Below are positions 22,037 to 33,018 of a DNA stretch of 61,500 nt, in pieces; within the stretch, counting starts at the first letter, position 1, and each line of letters opens with the position of its first letter. The notes below the pieces were generated by a model. It saw nothing but the letters and a program-made list of their open reading frames with translations. It had not been told where the DNA came from and searched no databases. Made by a program: the position numbers and the translations under genes. The stretch covers positions 7,615,040-7,676,539 of the forward strand of contig NC_135569.1 of assembly GCF_964340395.1 (NCBI RefSeq). The letters are read 5' to 3'. This DNA is from Glandiceps talaboti. Taxonomy: Eukaryota > Hemichordata > Enteropneusta > Spengelidae.

Positions 22037-22378
22037 ATGGATAAAAATATATTTTATTTATATAACATGGATAAGATTTGGAATCCACTCACTAACCGAA
22101 TGATAAAAGTTGGTGGTCATGTGTACAATAATCTTAAACAGAATGGTGATCTACAACCTATTCTTAATACCACGCCTCCAAAAGAAGATGATATTTTAGA
22201 TTGGCCGGTACCTGATAATCTTCCCCCACCATTAACAGAAGAATATATCATGAATCCTATCACCAAACGTATGATTAAAATAGGTAATGATACATACCAA
22301 ACTCTTATTAACAGATGTTACCGACATGTAGGTGGTGTTATAATATCACCTAGATATCACAAACTTCTGAGCTTTTAA
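22037..22378 (+). CDS. Maverick-borne small protein with two 2-cysteine-adaptor-like repeats
   Basis: The open frame of 113 residues starts at ATG 22037, with an in-frame alternative at 22067. It contains the pattern N-P-[LI]-T-[NK]-R-M-I-K-[VI]-G twice, each followed by a Y-x-x-L, about 55 residues apart and separated by a proline-rich linker (PPKEDDILDWPVPDNLPPP). This resembles the short '2-cysteine adaptor' repeats of large DNA viruses and Mavericks, but the cysteines are mostly absent. It lies 7 bp before the polymerase frame and may originally have been its N-terminal part. It is intact, but expression from a dead element is doubtful. Confidence 0.5.
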   Translation: MDKNIFYLYNMDKIWNPLTNRMIKVGGHVYNNLKQNGDLQPILNTTPPKEDDILDWPVPDNLPPPLTEEYIMNPITKRMIKIGNDTYQTLINRCYRHVGGVIISPRYHKLLSF

Positions 22379-22385
22379 AGGATAC

Positions 22386-24080
22386 GTGAAATCATTTGAA
22401 ATTGATATAACTGAGAATGAACCTCATACACAATTAACTGAAAATAAATTGATAATAAAGAAAATCTTAGAACAAAATTTACAAAATACAGGTGGAATAA
22501 AAGCAATATTAACCTTGAAGATAAAATTTGTTAAAAGTGGTAAAGAGATAACAAGTGATGGTTATTTTAATAGTAGCCCATTACAAGTGAATGCAAGTTT
22601 CGAAAGAATTATTGAACATATCGCTAAATGGTTACGTGAAGGATCAGGTTGGCAAATAAAATCACTTCTTAATTTTTATGTAAATATTGTAAGATACGAT
22701 CCTTTACACGGTGGTAACTCATATATCAAATTCCCAAAAGAATTACAAAATTCAAGGAAAGGTCTCGTTAATATACAAAATAATGACAAAAAATATTTTA
22801 GATGGTGAATCTTAGCATATAAGTTTCCAGTTGGAATTCATAAAAATAGACCATCTAGATAGAGTCAACATATTAACAACGTAGATTATAAAGGAATAAC
22901 ATTCCCAGTTACTATAAAACAAATTCCAAAAATTGAAAACCAAAATAATATATCTATTTCTGTATTTGGTTATAAAAATAAAAAAGCATATCCAATTTAT
23001 GTTAGTAAACAAACTTGTGAAGATCACCTTAACTTACTATTAATAACTTGTGGTGATAAAAGGCATTACGTTTGGATCAAATATTTTAATCGATTCATGC
23101 ATGGTATAACAAATCATAAAGAAAGAAAGCATTTCTGTAAATATTTGTTACAACACTTTTCAACCGCAGAGATCACACACATTCCTATTTGTTTCGAAAC
23201 AAATTGAACACAAGCTATACGAATGCCAACTGAGGAAAATAAATGGTTATCATTTAAAAATTACCCAAAACAAATAAATGCTCCATTTGTTATTTATGCA
23301 GATTTCGAATCTTTAACTTGAAATGTAAATACCTGTCATCCTAATGAAAATACAATATTCACACATCATTACCAAAAGCATGAAGTATGTAGTTTTGGTT
23401 ATAAACTTGTCTGTTGTTATGATGATACATTCAGTAAAGAAAATGTCATTTACAGAGGACCAGATGCATCTAGGATATTTATGGAAATGATGTTATCAGA
23501 AGTTGACTATTGTAGTAATATAAAACAACAACATTTTAACAAACCTTTGTGTATGAGTAAAAATGATGAAATATGTTTCCAAAAAGCAACGCAATGTCAT
23601 ATTTGTGAAAAAATATATAAAGAAAATGACATTCCAGTTCGTGATCATTGTCATATTACTGGTAAATACCGTGTTTCAGCACATGTAAAATGTAATATCG
23701 AATTTCAAGTAACGAAAAAAATACCTGTTATATTCCACAATTTAAGAGAATATGACAGTCATTTCATTGTTCAAACTCTTGAAAATTTTGAGGAAAAAAT
23801 TAATATTATCCCACATTCTATGGAAAAGTTCATGGCTATAATGGTTGGTACTCACTTAGTCTTCATAGATAGTTTAAATTTCTTAAATGCTTCATTAGAA
23901 AAACTCGTAGGTAACAAAAGTGATTTCAAATACACAAAATAAGAATTCCCCGAAAGCTTAAAATTACTAACACGGAAGGGCGTATACCCCTATGACTATA
24001 TGGATTCCATTGAAAAATTCATGGATGTTAGTCTTCCACTAAAGGAAAAATTCTATGCCACTGCTTTTTGTGGGATATAA
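22386..24080 (+). pseudogene. Protein-primed family B DNA polymerase (Maverick PolB), N-terminal part, with nonsense mutations
   Basis: One reading frame runs for about 560 codons without a frameshift but with in-frame stops at 22806 (TGA), 22860 (TAG), 23205 (TGA), 23319 (TGA) and 23940 (TAA), ending at TAA 24078-24080. Recognisable blocks are the NSYIKFPKEL and NIQNNDKKYF region at about 22715-22800, and VDYKGITFPV. YADFES at about 23297 is exonuclease motif I of the 3'-5' proofreading domain. A treble-clef, endonuclease-VII-like C-x-x-C ... RDHCHITGKYR ... H-x-x-C segment lies at about 23598-23696. NLREYDSHFI (exonuclease motif II) is at about 23740, then LTRKGVYPYDYMDS. The sequence ends before the palm motifs (SLYPS, KxxxNSxYG, DTD), so no polymerase activity is possible. 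This lineage is typical of Mavericks/Polintons. Confidence 0.88.
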
Positions 24081-24084
24081 ACCA

Positions 24085-24285
24085 CTTTACATTCCTCGAT
24101 GCAGCCTGGCTTAGGTTGTTACTCACATGAGTACCCTTACCCGTCATCAGCTGACAGTTTCTGGAGTAGGCAATGTAATTTTACATTCCACTCCTCGCTG
24201 CAGCCTGGCTTAGGTTGTTACTCACATGAGTACCCTTACCTGTCATCAGCTGACAGTTTCTGGAGCAGGCCATGTAATTTGTATT
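24085..24285. repeat. ~97-bp tandem duplication within the Maverick remnant
   Basis: The unit 'ctgcagcctggcttaggttg ... cagctgacagtttctgga' occurs twice (about 24088-24180 and 24181-24280) with a few substitutions. It sits exactly where the polymerase frame is cut off, between the coding remnant and the right terminal repeat. Confidence 0.85.
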
Positions 24286-24410
24286 TTTTTTTACTTTACT
24301 TATATATGTTAATATTCAAACTCTACCTACGGTTTTTATTTTTTCCACCAAACAGCAACCGAACAGCATGCTGGGCCTATTGTTATCTAAACGTTAGGTT
24401 AAAGATTAGG

Positions 24411-24693
24411 TTATGATGTCATATACAATGAGAAATACACAATGAGTCATACACAGCTGTATTGTCAGCACCTTTGTACCCTCCAGTGCATCTATCATTG
24501 TACTGTCGGCCGTTACACTGGTCTCATTTACTCAAATTTAATATAGATTAGACCATTTTTTATCGTTAAAATGGGGAAATAAGGGGTATGTCATTTCACT
24601 GATTTCATAACCCGTGTTTACTCAAATTTTAATATAGATTATACCATTTGTTAACATTAAAAATGGTTTTAAAAAGGGGTATGTCGTTTCACT
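24411..24693 (-). repeat. Maverick right terminal inverted repeat, with duplicated end
   Basis: 24411-24600 is the inverted partner of the left terminus. The outer ~85 bp is repeated at about 24605-24693 ('tttactcaaattttaatata' to 'ggggtatgtcgtttcact'), giving two nested termini. Confidence 0.8.
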
Positions 24694-24859
24694 GGTCTCG
24701 TAGCCCCCTTTTCTATACTACTATGTATTAATTTCCTAAATGTTTTTTCAAGCAGGAATGTGATTTAAATATAAAAGAATAATGTGTTTTTTTTTAAATC
24801 TATTGTTTATGCTTTCCTCTTTCTCATTGTAATGTTTGTCACATTGTATTGTATTTGTT

Positions 24860-24945
24860 TGTATGTATGTATGTATGTATGTATGTATGTATGTATGTAT
24901 GTATGTATGTATGTATGTATGTATGTATGTATGTATGTATGTATG
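24860..24945. repeat. TATG microsatellite in intron 7 of copy 2
   Basis: About 21 pure gtat units shortly before exon 8. Confidence 0.95.
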
Positions 24946-25346
24946 TGTTTGTGTGTATTTGTATGGAATTGTGGACAACAAATTTATCCTGCAATAAAGT
25001 AAATAATAATAACTAAAGTGAATATTTCTTTTATTTAATTCGAAGGGTTTATTAGCAGTTATGCAAGTAACAGGCACTGTCTTAAGGAAAACACCATCCT
25101 TGGAGCAGAGACATTGCATTCTTCGCAGATGTTCTTTTACGAGAATGTGAAAAATGCAGTGATAGCCCTGAATGCAAATAAGGTAAAGCAAACAAGGTCA
25201 AACTAGGCAAAGCTATAGAGGAAAACTTTGCAACTTAAGGCTGTGCTAAGTAAGAATAGTCATGGTAGACTAATGAAACTAATATAATACCTACTCCTCA
25301 AGTCCAGGTAAATAGAGTAGCATCTTTAAACACTTGATCAAAGTGA

Positions 25347-25542
25347 ACATTATTATTGTATTGTATTGTATTGTATTGTATTGTATTGTATTGTATTGTA
25401 TTGTATTGTATTGTATTGTATTGTATTGTATTGTATTGTATTCAATTATATTGTATCATATTGATATTGTATTATACTATGATATACTATACTATAATAT
25501 TGTATTATATTAATTATATACATTATTTTATATATATCATCG

Positions 25543-25585
<43 letters not shown>

Positions 25586-25586
25586 C
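25347..25586. repeat. GTATT and GTT tracts in intron 8 of copy 2
   Basis: About 19 uninterrupted gtatt units (25347-25441), then degenerate sequence, then about 15 gtt units (25542-25585). Confidence 0.95.
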
Positions 25587-26681
25587 GGTATTTTGTACAT
25601 TTGACTCATCTTTTCTCAAGAATGGCATCTTTTGAATTATGGTTTGTATAATAAAGATTACAAAAGCTATTTGCAACAGAAAATTTCTCTATCTTTGTGA
25701 CTTGTCTTGTCCTCCCTTGTAGACATAGATTGCTCTTATATTTCTCTCCTTTCGACAGATTGATGCTGCATTTATACTGGCATATCCTTACAAACACGAT
25801 GGTGAGATTACCCGTAATGAGATGATTGGTGGTACACCCGATGGTGTTGAATCCATTGGCAACCTTGTAAATTGTTCAAAAGGGATACGACTGGTTACTC
25901 GCAAGGATAATCCGTTACTGGAGTGGTTTGATGAAGGATTCAGAAAAATCAAAGAAAATGGGAAATACGCCGCTATTTGTCACAGAGCTGAAGCTACCCA
26001 TGGTGAGTATTGTGAGCTATGTGCATATTGATGTAAATGTTTGGAAAATCTATGACTGATTTCCAATGAAATGGGTGTTTGAATCGATAAATTTGAAGAG
26101 AATACAATAAACTACTGTCAATAGCTAATAGATCATGTGTGCATCTTGGCTTTCGTGTGGTATAAATATAATATATTTATGACAGAAATGTTACTTCTAA
26201 TCCATCCCTTAACGCTAAAAGCAATGATACTAATGGTTTTAAAAAGTCAAAAGACACATAAAGCTTAATTCACTTAACAAAACATTAAACTACACTCAAG
26301 GTGGACGGAACACGGGTAAGAAAGGACCATTTCACTGTACAATATAGCGCAACATTCTATTAAAACCACAACTAGCATAGTTTGACGATTGACATCAATT
26401 TGATAGTTGTTTTTTTTTTGTCCGTCTAATGCATAAGTCTGTTGGCCCCATTAGACAACAATGGATAAATACTAGCATGCGATGAAGATGAACAATGTCT
26501 AAATTTGGTGTTTCTTGGCAATCACGTGACATTTATATGAAGTTTAAATAATGAAATAGTTCTCCAGAACCCACACTTTAGGAAATGTCTGTATTTCCTG
26601 AAGTGGTGTTCCCTTTTAATTAACAGTTATTGTATTCTTTTCCTTTCAGGTAAGAAGGGACCTGTTGCTTGCAACTTGTAA

Positions 26682-28635
26682 GTGAAAAGTGTTCCTGAAG
26701 AATTCACACGTAGAACTCGAGAAAAACATTGAAAATACTTCTTCAATGATGAAATTAGATGAAAATAGAGTAGATGAAATTTAACAGATTAATCCCAGAA
26801 AAATGGCTATTCAGATAGCATTACAATAAACACTTTGTTTTGTGATTTGGTTTACATGTCTATCTTAGTCTAAAGCCTTCAATTTTTAAATCATTCTTAT
26901 TAATATTTACTCTTTTAAGCGTTTTACATTTGTTGTGAGAATATTTGTGCACAATCTTTGGGTTTGTTTTTTTTACCTTTTTCAGCTTTGTTTTCTTCTG
27001 CGTGCATTATTTTTTTGTTTTATTTCATTTTTTTCTTCTATGAAGCCCCTATGTGCACTGTGGTGGATATATAGCGTTATATAAATGTTGTTATTATGTA
27101 AACATTTGTTGATTTGTTCATTATATTTGATTTTACAAAATCTTTCCCTTGCAACTACCAGCTGTAAAATCAATATTGTTGCTAGTAAACCAGACTAACT
27201 ATAAAGTTTCAGTTTGTATATTGGTGGAGCGATGTGTTTTGTTGCTGATTTATTTAACAAAATAAATACTTACACTGATTGCATGCAAGCATAAAAATGA
27301 TATATTTTCTCTCACTGTCAACATTATCAACATCACTGACGGATGAAATGACTCGGAGGAAGATTGAAACATTCTTTGTCTGTGTTTAAAGTTAGATAAC
27401 ATTTATCAATTACACCTAAAAATTGTTTGGTCCGGTTACCTGACCCCACCCATATTTTCACTGCCAACCGTAAACTATTTTTTTTACATATTTGAGAAAT
27501 AAATAAATTGTCACAATTGTAAAAAAAAAATAAAATAAATAAATATGATTGTCAGCTTATACTAGGGCGTTCGAGTTATCGGAAACACACATTATTTGGT
27601 CTAATCTAAAACAATTTAAGCTAAAATTTACGACTAGAATTATTCAATGTATATGTATACCCAGACAATTAAAATCCTCCACGCTGATATCCTGACACTA
27701 AACGATGATTATATTGATTTTTATAATTATGATTGTCATCTGGTACGAAAACGAGAATTTAGGTGCTTTTAAAAATAAACTCGTTATACAAATAGTGTTA
27801 CTTTTTGACATGTAATGCCTGTGAAATATAACCGCTGCCTGTCAAATATCTCGGATGTTAGAAGTTTCCCATTCGACAGAGTGGCAAGATACGACATGCT
27901 CACATTAAGCATCATGAAAACGCCACTTCACCGATATATATTCTACGTGGTCCTAAGTGAAACAGGGACAAGACGTATATAGAGGAATGTGATGTTCAAC
28001 TTAGATTTAAAATATCTAGTTCGAGGTTGCTCATATTTGCCTTCTAGTTGTATCATTCTATGATTACCACTCATATCAATCACAGGGTGTCAGGATGACC
28101 TGCAGTGACGTTAGGTAATCTCTCAAATATGCAAATGGGCCTTTATCCAACTTCTTTGTTTGCAAAAGATATGGCAAATATGGCTTAATGGCTACTGATA
28201 AAGTTAATCTCCAGTAAATCAGTGCAATGTAAGTTACAAGCTTAGGTCATGATAGCCTAATTAATTCGTGTTTAGAGATAGCAGATACCTAGACAATGGA
28301 ATTCTACCTTGATGCACTGAATATTCTTGATGATGTTTAGTCTTGCTACTCGACGTTCGGGCTTTCTTCCGCTACTATAAGCGAACTAAGTTTGCAGTGA
28401 GGCCTTGCCCTAACTCGGGTGTTCGCCCTCGAAAGCGACCTATGAGAACATCCTAGGTCCAGCAGCTAGACTAGTCGATGTTTTACTTGGAACCAATTTA
28501 GAAATTGTGTTATTGATCAAACCTTGGTCTTGTTCTATAATATACCCGCTACAGCGCATGCGGTCAAAAACCAACTTTTAAAAAAATTGAACTTTGATTT
28601 CGTCTCACATGTGTACTTCTACTAGACGGAACAAG
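26682..28635. other. Intergenic unit spacer, copy 2 to copy 3
   Basis: 3' UTR with AATAAA at 26825-26830, then the same block order as the other spacers. The palindromic element is truncated here (only 'cgaaagcgacctatg' at about 28430-28444, then a jump to 'agaaca'), so copy 3 lacks the conserved right half. Confidence 0.6.
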
Positions 28636-28744
28636 ATGAAAATTGCATGGAGCTCTATTCTCCTAGTTGCTTTATCACTCAGTGGTAGGTAGATATATCT
28701 ACGTTATATCAAAGTAATTTTGTCATGTTTCGTGGTGAAAATTG

Positions 28745-28845
28745 GCCAGTCGGTTGGTTGGTTGGTATGTCTGTCTGTCTCTATGTCTGTCTCTCTGCCT
28801 CTGTCTGTCTGTCTTTAGGTCAGTCAGCCAGTCAGCCAGTCAGTG
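28745..28845. repeat. TCTG/GTCA microsatellite in intron 1 of copy 3
   Basis: Short, imperfect counterpart of the tracts in the other copies. Confidence 0.8.
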
Positions 28846-30231
28846 TTAACAGTTTTCAACACATCAACCTGGACTCCGTTAACAAAGGCAATTCTTGCGT
28901 TGTTAAGTTCGGTTCAGCGCCATGATCTTGCAGCCTCACGTTGGCCAGTTCGTCGATGCTGTCATCTCCTCTCCATATTGTGTACTTTGACTGGCAGCAA
29001 TTCAATCCCAAAATTAACCTGACCAATCACGTATGTTATATGTTGAGCTGTTAAGTTGTTAAGGTTATTACGAAAATTTGAAATGTAAAAATATGTGACA
29101 AATACTGCTAATGAAATACAAACTCGCTATATTACGTGACTCTCGTTTCTATTGTTCAAGATACCAGACTTTTTTTAACACTTTAACTAAAAATATTGAG
29201 TTGTTACTTAATATTAACATTTCACCTCATGAATTTCATTATTCGACATTACTTAATATTTAGACAACTATGGCGGACAGTTAGTGAACGGTGGTCGTAC
29301 ACATTTCAAGGGTCGTTCATCGTACGATAGTATCTCATCGAGGTCAGAGCTCAGTGCCTTTCTGTCTCAAAGACTTCCTGTGCAAATGAACCGAGCAAAG
29401 CTGTCGCGATATGGTATGGAGGTAGGTGCTTTATCACATACATATAAAATTGTAGTTTTACCCTGCAACATGTTCTGTGCAGACCCTGTATCATGCTGTG
29501 GTACAGATCTGTGTCCTGAGCGTAGAATCAAAGTCACGTGGTTGTAAAGGAATGGGAAGAATTTATAATAGGGTAGGGGAGATAAGGATAAAATAAGGAG
29601 GACGCGGCAAAAACAAAGAACAGAGCCTGTTACCAAATCATTATGTCATCATGAACATCTATTCAATACATTGATCTAGTTTCAGGTTTTCGCCAATGAA
29701 ATAAGAGAGACTGTGTCACGTGGTCTGGAACGAGACGATAGAATTTATACGTTTCAACATCACACTGACTGCAATTGTTCCCTAGTATATATGTAAGTAT
29801 ACATGTATTGGTTTCGTCCGTTCTTCAATACTTTTACAGCTGGTTTTCGATGTATCGGACAATCAAATAAAAGTTGAAAATAACAAATGAGACATTGCAT
29901 ACGAATGCTAAATTATTAGTTGTTCCAGTATTCTGAAATGTTATATGTATAATACACATTTTGTTCATGCCGTGACAGCAGGTCTGGGCCTTTTGATTAT
30001 GAAAGATGTATTAGAGATGTATAATTTAATATAATTTATTTCAGTGATGATGATAATCAGATGCAAGGCCTTGCTATAGATGTATACAACGAAGGTCAGT
30101 GTTAATATGTTAGTTATTCAGAATGAAACAAATCAGTCTTAAAGAGATCCAACTACCCATATCTCAGTGTTCAATGCAAATTTAGCAATCCAACGGATCA
30201 TCAAACTTATCTCCCCACCCACTTGTTTCAC

Positions 30232-30462
30232 ATGTATGTATGTATGTATGTATGTATGCATGTATGGATGTATGTATGTATGTATGTATGTATGTATGTA
30301 TGTATGTATGTATGTATGTATGTATGTATGTATGGATGTATGTATGTATGTATGTATGTATGTATGTATGTATGTATGTATGTATGTATGTATGTATGTA
30401 TGTATGTATGAATGTATGTATGTATGTATGTATGTATGTATGTATGTATGTATGTATGTATC
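30232..30462. repeat. TATG microsatellite in intron 5 of copy 3
   Basis: A tatg tract of about 230 bp, more than twice the length of that in copy 1 although the flanks are nearly identical. The expansion is therefore recent. Confidence 0.97.
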
Positions 30463-30989
30463 AGCCATACTTTGTCGTTTACTGTCTGTGTGAATTACAA
30501 AGTTTACAAGTCTTCATGAGCCAGGCTCTCACTTTGACTATCTGAGGTTTTCAGGTATTTTAACAGATACCACACCTCCACTACGACTGGTATCCGCCAG
30601 AAATATGTAATGGCTTGATTTCACAAGAGATATAAGTATATGTAACAAAAGTAAACCCAAACATTTACTAAAACTTATTGACATCTAATCTTCGAACTCA
30701 TGGTTTAATAAACCATCAGCTCAATCTATATTTTCTTAAATAATTATTTTTAATTTATTTGATATCATTATGCACTTATTTATGACCTTGTGTATATTTG
30801 CAGTATGTAAAGAAGCTGGAAAAAAGTGTCAGTTTGTCCACGCACCGTTTGATTATTGTTTCCAAAATAACAAAGAAAGATATGGACTTGGCAAAGGTAT
30901 GTTACAGGACAAAAAATATACTTCCTTAAGTTATATTTCCCACATACCTAACTACCTACCTACCTACATAACTGCTTACTATATCAACC

Positions 30990-31246
30990 AATACAAAACA
31001 ATACAATACAATACAATACAATACAATACAATACAATACAATACAATACAATACAATACAATACAATACATACAATACATACAATACAGTTCAGTACAGT
31101 AAGTACAAAATGCAATGCTATACTATACCATACGATACTATATTATACAATACAAAACAGTGAAATACAATACAATACAATACAATACAATACAATACAA
31201 TACAATACAATACAATACAATACAATACAATACAATACAATACAAT
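30990..31246. repeat. AATAC tracts in intron 6 of copy 3
   Basis: Two runs (about 31000-31072 and 31163-31245) flank the same degenerate 'actatacca' spacer as in copy 1. Confidence 0.95.
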
Positions 31247-32246
31247 TCACTATAATAACTAGCAGTGACAGGCAAAGAAGTCTATAGTATGGCAGAAAGA
31301 TATCAAACACCTATTGATTGTGTATATCAACTCTGAAATAATTCACAGATTAACTATAACGATAAAACTTCTTTCTTTATTTTAGGATTAATAACGAGGC
31401 AGTTTGATGCTTGCACTGCAACGTATTCAAGCGAGGCTGCACTAGTTGTATCTTTTAGCAAAGACAGCATACAAGACTACAAGGGGGACGCTGGCTTTTT
31501 TGTTAAGAGTGGAAATCCAGGAAATTTCGACCCAACCAATATAAGTGGAAAGAGAATAGGTATGTGCATCCTGGGACAATCGTATTTTATGCATGAATCT
31601 ACATTGATTCAAAAACTGGTATTCAGTGCCAACAGTTGTACAGTTTAGTCGTATTTCATCCCTTTACCTTACATGAGGATGAGATATTGTGGTTATGATG
31701 TCTATTTCTCTGTCTGTCTCTCTGTCTATCTATCTGTCTGCCTGGCTATCTGTTTGCCTGTCTGTTCTCGTCATCATTTTAAAAAACAGGGTGACTTTAT
31801 ATGTTCTTTGAGGTAATGGCTGGAAAGATTCAAATATGGTGAAGATGTGACAAGAGTAATGACGGATATATGGGATAAATGGTATAAATAATAGTCCGGC
31901 AGTCTATGTAATGGTTCTTGTGCTATCCACTTTTCTGGGTTTAATTTGTTCAGGAAAAGCTAATAAACAAACTACGATTTAAAAAAAAAATGTTTTAAAG
32001 TAAGTTATTCTCCTAAAAATATGCTAGCTCTACTACACACTATTCAACTTTTGAAGCCCTCAGAGACAGGCTATTGTTTCTCTATTAGAGAGAATATTCG
32101 TGATGTGTTCATTTCCTAAACGTTACTCAGTATTTTAGGGACGAATAGGATTTAAATTTATAAAAAATTAATATATTTTCAAATCTATATGTGTATGCTT
32201 TCTTCTTTTCATTGTAATATTTGTCACATTGCATTGTATTGGTTTG

Positions 32247-32361
32247 TATGTATATATGCATGTATGTGTGTATGTATGTATGTATGTATGTATGTATGTA
32301 TGTATGTATGTATGTATGTATGTATGTATGTGTGTGTATGTATGAATGTGTGTATATGTAC

Positions 32362-32392
<31 letters not shown>

Positions 32393-32420
32393 TGTATGTA
32401 TGTATGTATGTATGTATGTG
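32247..32420. repeat. TATG microsatellite in intron 7 of copy 3
   Basis: As in copy 1, including the same 'gaatgtgtgtatatgtacat' interruption, but with different unit numbers. Confidence 0.95.
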
Positions 32421-32827
32421 TATTTGTATGGGATTGTGGACATGTTCACACATATCCTGCAATAGAGCCAACAGTTATAACTAAAGTGAATACTTCTTTT
32501 ATTTAATTCAAAGGGTTTATCAACAGTTATCCGAGTAACAGGCACTGTCTTAAGAAAAACAACATCCTAGGAGCAGAGACATTGCATTCTTCGCAGATGT
32601 TCTTTTACGAGAATGAGAAAATTGTAGCGATAGCCCTGAATGAAAATAAGGTATAAAAAAGGCAAGGTCTAACTAGGCAACTTGACAACTTAAGTCTGTG
32701 CTAAGTAAGCATAGTCATGGTAGACTAATTGAAACTAATATAATACGTACTCCTCAAGTCCAGGTAAATAGAGTAGCATCTTTAAACACTTGATCAAGTG
32801 AACATTATTATTATATCACATTTTATT

Positions 32828-32982
32828 TATTGTATTGTATTGTATTGTATTGTAATGTATTGTATTCAATTATATTGTATCATATTGATATTGTAATATA
32901 CTATGATAATACTATAATATTGTATTGTATTAATCATATACACTATTTTATATGTATCATCATCATCGTTGTTGTTGTTGTT

Positions 32983-33013
<31 letters not shown>

Positions 33014-33018
33014 TTCGT
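32828..33018. repeat. GTATT and GTT tracts in intron 8 of copy 3
   Basis: gtatt units at about 32829-32870 and gtt units at about 32967-33010. Confidence 0.9.

Larger units (their letters stand above)
21388..24693. mobile_element. Internally deleted Maverick/Polinton-type DNA transposon
   Basis: A 3.3-kb insertion in intron 7 of copy 2, bounded by long terminal inverted repeats: left about 21388-21567, right about 24411-24600. The reverse complement of the right end matches the left through 'agtgaaacga', 'ggtctaatctatatta', 'gagaccagtgtaacg', 'ccgacagtacaatgatag' and 'cagctgtgtatga'. A second, partial copy of the right terminus follows at about 24605-24693. Inside are zinc-finger, adaptor-like and polymerase remnants. 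Full-length Mavericks are 15-20 kb with integrase, ATPase, protease and capsid genes; none is seen here. No clear 6-bp target duplication is seen, and about 290 bp of intron present in copy 1 (about 13580-13870) is missing at the site. Confidence 0.85.
18062..26681 (+). pseudogene. Array copy 2: solute-binding-protein gene, broken, with a Maverick inserted in intron 7
   Basis: Exons: 18062-18110, 18900-19057, 19322-19428, 19476-19548, 19685-19734, 20477-20569, 20968-21141, 25046-25182, 25759-26002, 26650-26681. The signal peptide is MKIAWSSILLVALLLS. Exon 4 is 73 nt, against 68 in the other copies. The extra 5 nt, between the DNQIK and NNKWH codons, shift the frame, so the solute-binding domain is not translated in register. 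Intron 7 holds the 3.3-kb Maverick remnant. Exons 5-10 are otherwise open, with substitutions such as KKCQFVQAPYRYCF in exon 6 and NISGIRIG in exon 7. This is the only copy with a GT (GTGTAAGT at 19427) at the in-frame end of exon 3. Polyadenylation signal at 26825-26830. Expression with compensating splicing is not excluded, but I call it a pseudogene. Confidence 0.75.

Noticed and set aside
21386-24699. Target-site duplication of the Maverick
   Set aside because: The 6 bp before the left end (ttgacc) do not match the bases after either candidate right end (gatttc or ggtctc).
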